The notes: generated by a model not told the origin, from the letters alone. DNA of 64,000 nt from Paragonimus westermani (GCA_008508345.1 QNGE01000145.1:97510-161509), one strand, 5' to 3'. Positions 10,063 to 23,180 are shown, counted from the stretch's first letter. A program made the numbers and translations.

Positions 10063-13000
10063 ATGTCGAAATACTATGCCATTTTCTATGCGCTCACCTA
10101 TATGGTGTGTTCCACCGGAATTGTGTTCGCCAACAAGCTAGTTCTCACCGTTTACAGGTATGTGTTCATCCGACATTCACCAGGCTGAGTCATGATATTT
10201 GTAGATTTCCGTCCTTCATGGCACTCGCCCTGTTTCAGGTAAATTGTTTTCTCCAACCAGTATGCAGCCTTCCCCATTACTGATAGACTCTGTTCACGGC
10301 AGCCCTCATCCAAATATTTTTCGCCCGAGAATTGAGGAAAACTGAACGAACTGGAATGTTTGTAAAAGTGCGTATCGTCCGACAAGCGGACCACAACTTT
10401 GTTTCAAATCATTTACAGGTCGCTCCGCTTTCATTTTGCTATGGTGTTGATTTAGTAATGGGTATTGCCGGAACCGGAAGTTTGAGGTTTGTTAACATTG
10501 CTCCTTGATCTACTCGTTTGTTTCAATTCTCTTCAGTCTTCCTATGTTTTCTGCCTTGAGGCATCTGACCAACTTCATTATTCTAGTTGGTGAACAAGTG
10601 TTTCTCAGGTGGGACACTTGCAGTATGGAAAACCTTCCTCATGCCTCATTTGGTTTTTCAGAGTTGTCCGAGTGGCATCCGTATACGCGTCTGTGTGCTT
10701 GATGGTGTTCGGTGCCGCAATCGCCGCCATGTAAGTTGTATGATTTAGTGTATGCATTGGTTGTTCCCTATTTTACACAACTTCCGTTACAGTGGCGATA
10801 TCACTTTCGATGCAGTCGGTTACACATACGTGTTTGTCAATAATTTTTCCACTGCGGGCAAGGCCTTGTTAACCAAATCAAGATTGAGAGATCAAGGATT
10901 TACTAGCATCGAGTTGCTCTACTACAATTCCGTGTTTACACTGCCATTCTTATTGGTCATCGCTTGGATCACTACCGACATGTCACAGGTGAGAAGGGGA
11001 TTGTTTCTGATCAAGATTACCACCCACCAACTGTTGCACATTGGTTACTCATCAGTGCTTCTTGCTGCTGGGGACACACATTGTACACTAGGTTGTACAA
11101 TTCCATTTAAGAAATGCCTTGAACCTTGAAGTAGGAATCGCCATTTTGAATAGTGAAGATAAGGCTAGTTATCTTCACTTGTCATACTACTGGGTAGGTT
11201 CTGGGTAGAAAATTTCCATTATTGTCGGTTCTAAACAGCAACATGCTTGGTTCAGTAATTACGTTGTTGGTGGCAGAACTCTGACAAACTGGTGTTAAGT
11301 GCCGAATAGCTCAGAAGAATTTAGAATTGCATAGTTCCCGCGATTAATAGGGTGTTATTTGGTATCAAGTGGACAGCGTTCACAGGTGTTCATGGTTGTA
11401 CCATTCCCATTTACTTTCCAGCAAACGCCGTTCGAAAAAAAGCACAACACTCGACCGTCACTCTTGCCGCGATCTGGAATACAACTCTGACCGTGCTTCC
11501 AGATGGTGACCGTGTTGGCCACTGTGCCATTGCTCTCAAATTAAGCACGACTAACTTGCCCTATGCATACATCCAGTCATATTCATCTGTGACTAGTGTT
11601 CCGATTGCCTGATGGCTCAGGGTGAAGCTCAGTTTAAATCACATCATCAGTCAATTTCGTTTTCTTGTTTGAACGCTGCGGTCACGTCCCCGGAAGAATC
11701 GTTTCGAGTGAAGGAGACTTCACAGTACACTCTGTTCCCAGGAGTAGCAGTCGTCAAAATAGACAGTCACTGAATGGATGACGTCTACGAGCCAAGTGTT
11801 ATTCCGGTGGCACTGTGAAAAGTAATCATGGATTCAATTAAGAAGACTTTGCACGGCATTTCGCACACACGATAGTCACCTGGGATTCGTAGTATTGTGA
11901 ATGGGGATGGAGATCGAGAGGAGATTAGCGTTTGTGATAATCGGATTGCAGCCGTAATTTGTGATTACGCTAGTCTCAACTGTTCAAAATAGACAGATTC
12001 GTATACCTCTTAGGAATATGCAGGGCATGTGATAGAACATTTCAGACACTTAACTGATCATAACCTGGTGCCCAATTTGGTTGAGGTTTCCGCGGAAAGT
12101 GCTGCTAATGCACGGCTTAATTCCTGGATGACAATTGCAGCTTCTATTAAACAGATTTATAAAACTAGCTTCACGGTAGCAGCTGAATTGTCTGGACAAT
12201 GGTTCCTCAAACTCTTCTTCAAATCACTGAAGTTATAAAAACAGACCATAAATGAATGAGCAGTTTATACGTTGTTATTCTGATGTATGCAACGGGTACC
12301 AAATAAGATCATAATTGCCAACATAATGTTTGCTTGAGGATCTTGCTAGGTAGCTGAAAATAGTTGATGTGAAATTGGATTTTCATTTTCTGTGTTTTAG
12401 GCTACTTCGGTATCATGCATAGACCTTTCAAAAAGATTTTGGGATAAATGTTGCTCTTTAAAATATTATCAGAGATTTCAATTTCTAGTGCTAACTGGAC
12501 ATTCGTGGCTATTCTTTCCGCTCAATTTCCGAACATTCAACTCATGTTTAGTTCGTGCGCTGGAAACCTGAGACTGTGGAAATAGGTGTGGTGATGAAAG
12601 TCATATATTCTTCCAATGCATCTTGCTTTGCAAGTTTTTTGTTGTTGTTGCTAGAACGTCCAAACCACAATTTTTACTTTTTACTCTCAATGTGAAACGG
12701 ACCAGTTCATTGGGTAAAACAAAACTTCGCAACGAACCGCTCTACCGGAGAATTTCTTTAGAGTATGAATGCATCATCGACCTCTCGGTTGTAGATCCTC
12801 AGTGATTCGCCATTCTGTTTGATATACGATTCTCTATGTTGGTCATAAAAGGGGTTCAGGCAAAATTGGCCTGACAGAAGCACTGATATCTGCAGTCTGG
12901 TAATTTATTCTGGTTTTCAAAATGAGACGGTCAAGTTTTCGTACTCATTCTGTGTGCCACATGTATAACCGATTAAATGTGTTAGTGAAGCAGTCGTCCA

Positions 13001-16000
13001 AATTGATGTCAGTAATCAGCTTAGGCAACTTGAAGGTTTCGAATAAACTGTGCGTCCGCACCTTTTGGTTGAGTGGAGTGAGCGGTTCAATTGGTCATTC
13101 TGTGGCCGTAAGCAGCAGAGAACCGGATATCCAAAATTCAGTGGATTGATACTTACAGTATGTACATAGTTTTGATGTCTTTATCTATTCGTCTACCCTA
13201 TCCACTTTGGTCTACAGGTAATTACTTGCTCCCTGTGGACCAATCCTATGTTCCTCGTCAATTTCGTCTTCTCGTGCTGTTCGGCCGTACTGCTAAATTA
13301 TTCTCTGCTGCAGTGCACTCACTACACTTCCGCACTGACCACAAGCATCATAGGCGTGATCAAGGTCAGTCCCGTTTCATGCTCGCTCTTTAATCAATTA
13401 ATTACCACAAGAGCCCATCGAATCTGCCATCTCAAATTGGCTGGTTATTTTGCACTACTGGTACGGGTAATAAGTGTTCAATCGGCAAATCTCTCTAGAT
13501 CAAGTTACTGACACTTCTGTTCAGAAAGGCTAACGCAGCAATTCCTTTCCGACAGACGGAAGCCACCTTGCATTGAAGATGTGTTCATACGATCATTGGA
13601 TCGCTTATCCCTGAACTTCTAAGCGAGTGCTCTTTCATCGGACGTGCTGCGGGAAAATCGTGACTCATCATTCTGAATCTCACATCTCAACTGACCAATA
13701 ACTTTTGGTCACTGACATTCATTATGCCGAGTTCAGTGACACCGAGCTGAATCGAGTGAAGTGATAACCGGCTGAATCAACTATGGGAACGTAGTTGCTT
13801 AGCCACAACGTACATATCAGTGCAGAGAATCCCGAGAGGCAGTGAGTTTTACACTTCGTGTTCGAGTCAGTTAACCGATGCCAAGCACCCTGCCCAATAC
13901 TTCTCCCATTAGTGCAATTGAGCGTGGCAACTTACGGCTAATTCGTCATCTGAAGTAATTGGTCTTTTTCTTAGGATACTTGAAAATACTACGGCTGGTT
14001 AGTACACATGAAACGTTGTCAGTTGGCCTCTTCGTTTAATTCTTAAGTCGCTAATTTTGATATGTCAACGGTCAGTGTACTATGTAAAACACGCCCATTA
14101 ATTCGTCACCTCAGGTAGTAATTGACATGCTCAAGGTGGTGGCGATCACCCTGTTACCAGGTTTGATTTATTGTGACAGCCAGTGTGTTGCCTGTGTATC
14201 GGGTTGCATGATTTCATGAAGCCACTGCAAGCGTGCTGATGTGGTCTGCGTATGTGCTTGTAGGTGGATAAGTATGGTCAACGGAAATTAATTCCTTTCA
14301 ACTCTCATCACTGAACAGTTCTGGTAGCTATCGATCTGTTCATTCGAGTTAAATTCCACCAAAGATTCGACTGCTTGTACTGTATACGTAAATGTCACCA
14401 CGTGAGTGACAGGAATCGTGGATTACTGTTACGCTTAATAATTCTCAGCCAGACTCGCAAGTTACCGTTATCTTCAATAAATTGAGAGCAACCTATTAGC
14501 GCCAGCTCACACCGTATTTATCTGTAACTGCGGCAAGGTTTACATCTACAAAATCGATAGGTGCTTGGACTCTAAGATGAAGATACATTTGTCAGAGCTT
14601 GGTTCAGAATATGACTCCGAACTCTAGTGCTTTCGTTCCGGGATCACACAAACCTCCTGCTCCGTACATCACAAGATGCATATTAGCCACAGATCATCAG
14701 CTTTCACGCTGACAAAGCGTCACACTAATCCCCGTTTTGCTCAGGCGATCGCGATTAACCGTCTGGAGTCAGCATCGTGCACAAAAACAATTACGTATAA
14801 GCCTTTCATTCTTGTGAATCTAATAGTTTACTGCTGTATGTTGCACCTCATTTGCTGTTCTATTCGTTCACCCCTACCCAACCATTCTTATGTATACAAT
14901 CCTGGTAATTGTTGTTGGATGCTGGAGAGACAATATGAACTGCCAGCATATACTAGTGTACATCTTCTCACTGCCATATCCGTCTGTGAACTTCGGACTG
15001 ATAGCTGAACCACAGACATTAGGTCACAGGGTAGCGATCACTAGTATTCCGTTGACTTCGACACAATCTTACGTCCGTAGGCGCTAACATTCAGTGTTTT
15101 GGAAAACAAATCACTCCAACCTGACAGATGATACAACCTGGACTTACTTCGTGAAGCATTCAGGACTTATTAACTCGTACTCATATGGTTACTGGACTAC
15201 GCTGACAGTTCTATTAACCTTTGGCAGTGAACGCAGCAATGGCGTACACTGTAAGTGGATCATTAAGAATAGACTGTGTAGTCTTGTGTTCTTGGCTATC
15301 AGTAGCAAAGTCAGTGGTTTCCGCATTTACATACTGGCCAACTATAATAGTGTCCACGTGATGAGAGAATTTGATGCCAATTTTTCCGACTACATTGGGT
15401 CAAGTTTGTGAGCAGTGTGATTTACAAATCTGACGTCCTTGAGATGGTAGAATTACGCTAGCATCTCGAGAACATCATCAAAGAGAAAGCTAGTTAAGAA
15501 TAGGGAGGGCGAATAGTTTTGAACGGCCTACGTGCAAACTAAAATTAGATCATACCTAGCACATTCTTACCAAAGAATTTTCGATTGTATTGACAAAGCT
15601 TATTTTGTGATACTCAACCCGACTGAATAAATGGCGTCACATCACTTGTACTGTTAAAACGATTCCATTTTACATCATTTAAGCTATTTAATAAACTATT
15701 CAGCAAGTTTCCCAACATACATATGGACGCAGTTCCGTTTCCAGCTCACAGAAGGATACACACACTACTGCCGTTGAACTCCAATAAGAGCGAAACTTGA
15801 GTCAGTTCTGCTGAACCGTGCAATAGAAGAAAAACTGTATGGTCTTATGTGTTACGTTTGATAATTAAAAGTTAATTGTGTCGACTAATTGTTGCAGTAA
15901 GACGATCAGTGAGCAGTGATAACGTTCAATAGGCCAGACCAACTGAGACGGGGACTACGCGTTAAGGGCATGACTCCGATTAGGGCATGCGCGTTCGTGT

Positions 16001-19000
16001 CGGACCGTAGTCAAAAGAATGCACAACAAATCCATCCACTCAAGGTGGGCCAGACGTATAACCAAAGTGAATGTCAGTCAAACGTGTCCGCCAGTAGGCG
16101 TTTACTGAGGACCAGAACATTCGTTAATCACTTGACTATCTGATCGTTGATGTTATCGAATTGTGAGTTACACTCTAAGACGTTGCCATCTCATAAAGTT
16201 GAGGGTCTGGTAAATGCTGTATGTAAAATGGTGAGATCGCCTAATATTGTGGTAATCAGATCGCCTGTGTGATGGCGTACGCTGCTGTCTAACTTACAAT
16301 TATCTGAAGAAGTTTTGTCTAACAGGCTGAATCTCATTTCAGTGGAATCCTGGCGATCAGCTTTGATGTAGTGTTCTGAGATTGGTCTGTTGTACAAATT
16401 GACACCAATTTTCTAGAGATTGCACGCTAGTAATGGAAAATTCCCTTTGGATTGATACCACTATTATTGCAAGGTGCCTGGAGCTAACCGATGACGAAAT
16501 GTTGAAGTGATGATAGTTTTTGAAGTACCCCTCTGACAGTGGAACTAGAATCTTACCCCCCTCTCCTAGTAATGATCATCAACCTTAGGGATGAAATGAT
16601 CAAACGGTAATATTGTCTAATGTCGGCAGCCTGTTCTTCACTTGTCACCATCCACTACAGAGCTAGTTTGCATTATCGCAAACTTGAAGTTGTTTAGAAG
16701 TACTTTCATGTCTTTGAATGCTTCGAGTCAGAGGTGTGAAGTAATGTGCTTGTAATTCAGTCGATCTGTTCATGTACTAAGATCTTGTCTATAGGTTCTA
16801 TGAAAGTCACCTGAAACAGGATTGCTAAGATTTCAGTTGTCGCCCGTTAGCACTACAGTGAGTTATCATTGTGTACTGCACTGTATCTTCTCAGTTCATA
16901 CTCCACTTAATGTAACGTTTTGTAATTTGAGTCTTGAAATGGCACAGAACCAAACATTCGTTAGTTCAGTTTTACTCAAAGCGGTAGAAGTGACACACAG
17001 TAATCAGTCCATGTTGTATTGTTCCGTTAACCAGTTAGATTCACTCGAGACAGCTCCACATGCTGTTAGCTGAGCCTCCTCGGAATTTCTAACTGGATTA
17101 GTACTGAACCCGGCCTAGATCAAATTAACAGGGCTTTTGACACGTGTCGTCAGCTGTTTTATACGAAGAACGCAACATCTCCATTCACTGTGTAACCTGA
17201 AGTTGGTCTCCAGTTCAGTCAATAGAAATGATATCGGTTCTCCTATAGCTCAATTAGAACAGCAATTCTCATGAGTACACGCAATTCAACTATGACCGCA
17301 GCCGTAAACAGCATGAATACCTCCGTTTTGCACTGCGGTTTCATCAACCTAAAATGACGATTATCTGCACACAGCGTTAGAATGGGGCCGATCGATAACG
17401 ATTCAGGCGCTAGATTACTGCACAACAAAAAGTGCATGGTAAAGGTGAAGGTTAACAAGTTAGCAACGTACAGACGCAGTGTTTTGTAATAATGTTAAAT
17501 ACAAATCCCTGAACAACTGACGAAATGACCTACTTTTTATGATGCTTTTTAAAATTTGTTTTTCAGAATATTCTGGTAACATATGTGGGTATGTTCGTCG
17601 GTGGCGACTACGTGTTTACTCCAGTTAACTTCACCGGAGTTTCCATAAGGTAGTGTGCTTTGTTCGTGGGATATTCTAATATATTTTTTTGTTAATTATT
17701 GGACTAAATTAGTCAGTGAAAAGAACACTATTGTTGTTAGGCTTCAATTCCAAACAAGCAATCAAGCATCCGTTTTGTAGTTCGCTCAGCGGTATACTTA
17801 AGCTAGTTGTTTGCTTTTGACTTACTAGTAAATCAGTCAACTATACATCTGTCCATACACCTTGTCGCGTGCTGAGCTACTGAATCGATAAACCAGAACA
17901 ACACTAGTCTGAGCTGCACTAAGCAATCTGAATTTACTGGAAAAACAGTACCCATTTTACTGAGGAACAATAGCACTTACGATTGCTATTAGACAGCAAG
18001 CGTCTCTATGTTTTGATTGGCCACTTTGATGCTACATTCGAAGACGTTGCATCAAGCAACTCAGTTGTTTAAAGCGGACACGCATTCAGACAAATTGTCT
18101 CAATGTCCACTTACTGATAAATTCAAGGCAGCAGGTCATTGGTGTTTTGATGTGTCGGCGCCGATCGACCACAATTCCATCTGAAACAGCTTGTGCCTGA
18201 ACTCTGATTGGCTGAACCTTCTCCAATCAGGAAACCGTTCCGGTCTAATCTCGGTACACACCTAGCTTTGTTTAGTCTGGTGTCTCATACTACCAAAAGA
18301 AGGCTACCTGCTAGCCCATTACATGGAACGATAAATTTGTGGCAGCCTGTGACGTCTTTTACTTTGTGAATGACAGATTCATCCAGAGCACAACCCAACG
18401 CAGTGAAAATAACGATTAGAATGAGAGGTCATATGGATCGACTGCGGTCCCCAGCCTGTTTAACCATAAAAATTAACGGGGCCGGATGCCATTTGTCAGC
18501 GATCCTAGGTCCAATAACATATCTTGGTGTCCTTAATTCGAGGCTCATTCAAACCAGCCGCCAATACACAAATGTGTCTAGGTTAATAGATCGGAGGCAG
18601 TAACAAGTGTGGCTTTAGATGGAAATTCACCTGCTAAAACCGGCCATCCAAAAACATATGGTTTCTATGGTGTACCTGCTTGCTTGTATATGTACATAGA
18701 ACTTAATTAAAAGGCTGTACTTATTTGTTAAATGAAATAACGTAACCAGCAAGCGATTCAGCCCTAGTATTAAGTAAACCCGTATCATTTACACGACTGC
18801 ATCATTCACATAAGTTATAGGAAACTTGGCTGTCTGATGAATTACTCTGGATTGCTCAGATGCGAACCGGGAGGGGGTGTGTACATCGCAGTGGTTTTTG
18901 TACTTCCGGACAAACAGTTTGGGCAGCGAATAGCATTTTCACTTCTACCTACGCTGGACAGGATTCCCCCAGACAATTTGCCAGATATTTGAGGCTGCAG

Positions 19001-22000
19001 CCATACCTGATGCTGTTCTAGGGATGGTATTTAATCTACACTTTAACCCACAGTGGGTGTATGAGGGCAGAAACTAGTCGACTCCCGAACAGAACTCAGC
19101 GTGTGCAACATTCCGGTGTTTACTTATCCGACATACCTTATTGTGATGGATTATCAAACCGGAGGTGCGAGTACTCCAACTCTCGGTGGAATACCTCACG
19201 CGGCAGGGAGGTATGTCCAACAGCCCACAGCAAGCGGATCGAGGACAGCATGGGCGATCCGATGTGCTATGGTTCAACTGGATCGGACCAACAGAGAAGA
19301 GATGGCAGGCGAAATGGGATGGATGACTGATCGAGGGCGCGATTTTTTCAACAGTCGGAGGAATATCTCGATATGGTCGTACGATACGACCAGAGGCCAC
19401 GGTGGATAGATTGCGCAGCGACCGGACAGGCCACCGCCCAACGAGATCGGCTCAACAGACGGGGAATGGCAGACGAATAAACCCCTGACAGAAGGCGTCG
19501 GACACAAACCGGACCGAAGTGCACACGCCTTGTGTTGGGAAATAGGGGGTGCTATGGGTCGGAATTCTGAGTCACAAACGCGAGCGCGGGCGTAGCATGG
19601 CAACCAGTAAGTTGGACGATAAAGATGATGTTTTATTGAACTCCTTGTTCGCCGGGCCGATCCAACACGAGGTAACCCCAAGGGCAGCCAACTGCGAACT
19701 GAGGAATCTGGTTACGGATTCTTGGGTAACGTTATTTCTGAGGTTGGCAGGTACGTTCTGCCATCTAAGGCAGATGTTACCACCAGCGTCCCGGCATCCA
19801 TTTACTTTAGACGGTCTCAATTTACTACTGTGCTGCTTATCACAGCGTCTCCAACCTGTTAACCGACAGCATAGCAAAGTTTGGTGAAAATTACCGACTG
19901 TATGTCTGGGCACTCGCCAGTTCCGAAATGCAGTGGAATGTCGATCTTCCAGCATGGTCATGAGTCATTAGTTCTCACCGTCTGTATTAAACAATTCATT
20001 GGACAGGCGCTCTCTGTGGATGAGCAGGCACTTGGGCTATATTTCGCAGTCTACTTCGGACACACGTCGTGTCTCAAATGCCCTCAGCTCTGTCGTTGGC
20101 TGTCTGTCACGCATCAACCCAACTTCGCTTGTCTGCTTCGGTTTACTCTGATGACCCACCTAAAGACCAATTCCAAGAGCTTGATTCCAAGGTGTCTGTG
20201 CAGCGTTACTTCCCTGCTGCGTGAGTTGCGTTTTTAGCAGATTATGCTACTCTTCAGCGCATGTGTGAACAACAGAGTTTGTCAATATGTGGAAACCTGG
20301 TCCAACATGTTCCAAATAGCAGGACATCGAGTAGCTCATCGGAAGAATTGGAAATCTATGTTGCTTAAGCCCATCTATTTCCCTTTGGTGAGATTGCGGG
20401 GCTGCAAATACACACATTACATCTATATTCATCGGCGTTATGTGTAGCGCACATCAGTGGTTGATACCAACCTCCCTTACCAACCGAATCAAATCAACCT
20501 TGAATTAGAAATAAGAGGGTAGGAATAGATAAGGCTTAATTGATATATACAGATTTAGATAGATTCGTCTTTGATAAACTCTTGCAAGTTGTTCACATGA
20601 ATGGCTTCCGGTCCACGTTGACTTTAGAGTAGTTGTAACTAAATATGTAGCGATTGATTAACCTCAAAGGACAAGCCTTTATCGGTTTCTGTTTTATCCT
20701 GAACTTTTTCCACTGAGCCGTGATCACAGATACTTCTGTTTTTTCCGGTATCAACTGTACCGTTTAGCAATCATCCAATTCAACTGCTTTCATATTTATG
20801 CCTCACACTGACTATCTTACCACGGTTCATAAAAAGATCAGCAATCTGGTACATTGGTCATACTTTTATCGGCCGTGATAATAGTTCAATGAACTCATCC
20901 TTTTCATCGGTACGCTTGGACAACCGATGAATACTGGTTTCCCCAAACTAACGGTAGTCTGAACAAAGCAGATAGAACATGAAGACTGGTAGATGCAAGC
21001 ATTTCGTATTGACTCATCAGTACCAAACTTACAATAACACGGGTGGGCTTTTTTTTAAAGCAATCGATTTGAGGGGTGGAAAATCAATCAGCGAGAGAGG
21101 ATAAGACATTAAGTCCAGGGAAGGGTCAGGTTCACGAACAGTTGTTTCTGAACACAGAGAGCTGGTTTGAGTCGATTAATTGCAACTGCTTCAGCGAACC
21201 GTAAGAATCTCGGGTTGGAATGTCGCAACAGGATTTTGAATGCACAAGATGGATCGNNNNNNNNNNNNNNNNNNNNNNNNNNNNNNNNNNNNNNNNNNNN
21301 NNNNNNNNNNNNNNNNNNNNNNNNNNNNNNNNNNNNNNNNNNNNNNNNNNNNNNNNNNNNNNNNNNNNNNNNNNNNNNNNNNNNNNNNNNNNNNNNNNNN
21401 NNNNNNNNNNNNNNNNNNNNNNNNNNNNNNNNNNNNNNNNNNNNNNNNNNNNNNNNNNNNNNNNNNNNNNNNNNNNNNNNNNNNNNNNNNNNNNNNNNNN
21501 NNNNNNNNNNNNNNNNNNNNNNNNNNNNNNNNNNNNNNNNNNNNNNNNNNNNNNNNNNNNNNNNNNNNNNNNNNNNNNNNNNNNNNNNNNNNNNNNNNNN
21601 NNNNNNNNNNNNNNNNNNNNNNNNNNNNNNNNNNNNNNNNNNNNNNNNNNNNNNNNNNNNNNNNNNNNNNNNNNNNNNNNNNNNNNNNNNNNNNNNNNNN
21701 NNNNNNNNNNNNNNNNNNNNNNNNNNNNNNNNNNNNNNNNNNNNNNNNNNNNNNNNNNNNNNNNNNNNNNNNNNNNNNNNNNNNNNNNNNNNNNNNNNNN
21801 NNNNNNNNNNNNNNNNNNNNNNNNNNNNNNNNNNNNNNNNNNNNNNNNNNNNNNNNNNNNNNNNNNNNNNNNNNNNNNNNNNNNNNNNNNNNNNNNNNNN
21901 NNNNNNNNNNNNNNNNNNNNNNNNNNNNNNNNNNNNNNNNNNNNNNNNNNNNNNNNNNNNNNNNNNNNNNNNNNNNNNNNNNNNNNNNNNNNNNNNNNNN

Positions 22001-23180
22001 NNNNNNNNNNNNNNNNNNNNNNNNNNNNNNNNNNNNNNNNNNNNNNNNNNNNNNNNNNNNNNNNNNNNNNNNNNNNNNNNNNNNNNNNNNNNNNNNNNNN
22101 NNNNNNNNNNNNNNNNNNNCCACCGGTCATGCTACCGATCCATCTTGTGCATTCAAAATCCTGTTGCGACATTCCAACCCGAGATTCTTACGGTTCGCTG
22201 AAGCAGTTGCAATTAATCGACTCAAACCAGCTCTCTGTGTTCAGAAACAACTGTTCGTGAACCTGACCCTTCCCTGGACTTAATGTCTTATCCTCTCTCG
22301 CTGATTGATTTTCCACCCCTCAAATCGATTGCTTTAAAAAAAAGCCCACCCGTGTTATTGTAAGTTTGGTACTGATGAGTCAATACGAAATGCTTGCATC
22401 TACCAGTCTTCATGTTCTATCTGCTTTGTTCAAACTGCTCGAGGGAACCAATTGTTTCTAACGGTAGTCGTTTAACTCTCTTTGGAAGCTGTGATCTTCT
22501 GTTGCACAAAGAAAGTCGAAAGAAAGGGATTTATGGGCGACACGGGCACAGAGTCTCCGTTAGGTTTAATTCCGTGTGATATTGTTTGGGAGCCAGTGTA
22601 CCTCGGTTCTGGCACGTGTTTTACATATGACACGTGATTCTCAGGCGTCTGATACCATTGTTGCGTAACCTCTTAACACTGACAAGAAATGACATCAACC
22701 AAGTTGTCCGAAAAAGCACCGATCGATTTTCCTCTGGATTTTCGGCGATAAGGACAGCCCAAAACACTGCATATCAGTTACATTTACCTCTAACGAATGC
22801 ATGTCCGTTGGTATGTAAGTCTGCCGTGCGCGACTTTTCCAATGTTTACCTATGTTCGTCCGGAATGCGACGAGCTCATAATAATGATTCGAATGGCTAA
22901 TTATTTGTTTGCCTAGGGACCATATTCTCATCTTATTTATCCGTACTAGATTAATCACAAACTGTCCACTGCTGCATGCGAAAACTTAGTCGGTCATATA
23001 CACACTTCTTTTTTCCCCAATTTCAGCGCGGCTGGTGCTGTGATGTACGTTTGGTTCACGTATCGGCTGAGCCAGAAACAGACCGAATGTACTGAAGTCC
23101 AGTCAACATCACAGCTCACGACCGATCAGGCAGCAGAAGCAAACGCTTTGGCTGAGCAACACAAAGATGACCATTGCTAA
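10063..23180 (+). CDS. SLC35D: SLC35D-type nucleotide-sugar transporter (10 exons)
   Basis: Predicted UDP-sugar/nucleotide-sugar antiporter of the ER or Golgi membrane (drug/metabolite transporter fold, about ten helices). Exons: 10063-10157, 10205-10238, 10287-10367, 10419-10486, 10537-10608, 10662-10730, 10793-10988, 13218-13364, 17567-17649, 23027-23180. All borders are GT..AG; the sum is 999 nt, 332 residues plus TAA, close to the 340-355 usual for the family. Family hallmarks in order: [13 protein letters not shown] near the N-terminus, [37 protein letters not shown], and the last-helices block [14 protein letters not shown]. The tail is hydrophilic and Gln/Thr-rich with no dilysine ER signal. 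The first six introns are 47-62 bp; the last three are 2.2, 4.2 and 5.4 kb. Substrate (UDP-GlcA, UDP-GalNAc or other) cannot be told from sequence. SLC35E and GDP-mannose transporters are the nearest alternatives. Confidence 0.92.
10989..13217 (+). other. Transporter intron 7 (2.2 kb)
   Basis: Begins GTGAGA after the TDMSQ codons and ends CTACAG. No repeat or nested gene is recognisable inside. Confidence 0.85.
14500..14815 (+). pseudogene. Decayed Penelope-like GIY-YIG endonuclease
   Basis: Translation from about 14500 gives a CNCGKVYI motif (GIY-YIG core with YIG altered), a [10 protein letters not shown] block, an in-frame stop near 14625, then 14676-14810 with [13 protein letters not shown], the conserved C-terminal endonuclease block. 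It belongs to the same subfamily as the copies at 3395 and 22120, but is more diverged, with stops. Confidence 0.75.
15752..15806 (+). repeat. Decayed hammerhead repeat
   Basis: AAGGATA, CACTACTG, then TCCAATAAGAGCGAAAC and TTGAGTC align with head end, stem I/core, stem II and the GAAA region of the intact copies. The CUGANGA core is broken. Confidence 0.55.
19300..19665 (+). repeat. GC-rich dispersed repeat, copy 1
   Basis: This stretch is visibly more GC-rich than its surroundings and aligns collinearly with 31690-32055. Shared blocks include CAGAAGGCGTC/CAGAAAGCGTC, CGAAGTGCACAC/CGAAATGCACAC, GGAATTCTGAGTCACAAACGC/GAAATTCCGGTTCATAAACAC and AAGTTGGACGATAAAGATGA/AATTGGATGCTGAAGATATG. The match is strongest from 19440 on. 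It may be an LTR and leader of an otherwise lost retroelement; an ATG at 19597 opens a short gag-like frame ([11 protein letters not shown]), but I do not recognise the family. Confidence 0.55.
20948..20959 (+). repeat. Target-site duplication, left copy
   Basis: CTAACGGTAGTC, identical to 22458-22469 on the other side of the inverted Penelope insertion. Confidence 0.85.
20960..21256 (-). pseudogene. Penelope endonuclease C-terminus, left arm
   Basis: On the - strand it encodes the block around [13 protein letters not shown], stops at the codon corresponding to the right arm's TAA, and continues into the 3' UTR. The C-rich [12 protein letters not shown] segment lies next to the gap. The last 25 bp of the element's 3' end are absent from this arm. 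Confidence 0.8.
21257..22119. other. Assembly gap (863 N)
   Basis: Unbroken N run inside the inverted Penelope insertion. The flanking arms are near-perfect inverted repeats, a likely cause of the failed assembly. Confidence 0.99.
22120..22457 (+). pseudogene. Penelope endonuclease C-terminus and 3' UTR, right arm
   Basis: Starts in the TGHATDPSC segment of the endonuclease, continues through [16 protein letters not shown] and the Cys/Gln C-terminal block to a TAA at 22281-22283, then 174 bp of 3' UTR ending in CAATTGTTT. It has no frame damage, so this arm may belong to a recently active copy. Confidence 0.85.
22458..22469 (+). repeat. Target-site duplication, right copy
   Basis: CTAACGGTAGTC, identical to 20948-20959. 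Confidence 0.85.

Larger units (their letters stand above)
13365..17566 (+). other. Transporter intron 8 (4.2 kb)
   Basis: Begins GTCAGT after GVIK and ends TTTTTCAG before NILVTY. It contains a decayed Penelope endonuclease fragment (14500-14815) and a decayed hammerhead repeat (15752-15806), both in gene orientation; the rest is unremarkable. Confidence 0.85.
20960..22457. mobile_element. Head-to-head inverted Penelope-like insertion
   Basis: The left arm (20960-21256, - strand) and right arm (22136-22457, + strand) are near-identical inverted copies of a Penelope 3' end: endonuclease C-terminal block, stop and 3' UTR. They are separated by 863 N plus 16 bases. The right arm extends 25 bp further (22433-22457) to the natural 3' end, also seen at 3945. 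The 12-bp flanking duplication is exact. The reverse transcriptase, if present, must be inside the gap. Low divergence between arms suggests a young insertion. It sits in the last intron of the transporter. Confidence 0.85.
17650..23026 (+). other. Transporter intron 9 (5.4 kb)
   Basis: Starts at GTAGTG after the VSI codons and ends TTTCAG. It holds the GC-rich dispersed repeat (19300-19665) and the inverted Penelope insertion (20960-22457). The donor GTAGTG is weaker than the others in the gene. Confidence 0.85.

Noticed and set aside
19061..19961. Overlapping frames of 89-135 codons on both strands
   Set aside because: They come from locally high GC in the dispersed repeat, which removes stops; no domain is recognisable in any frame apart from the possible gag start.
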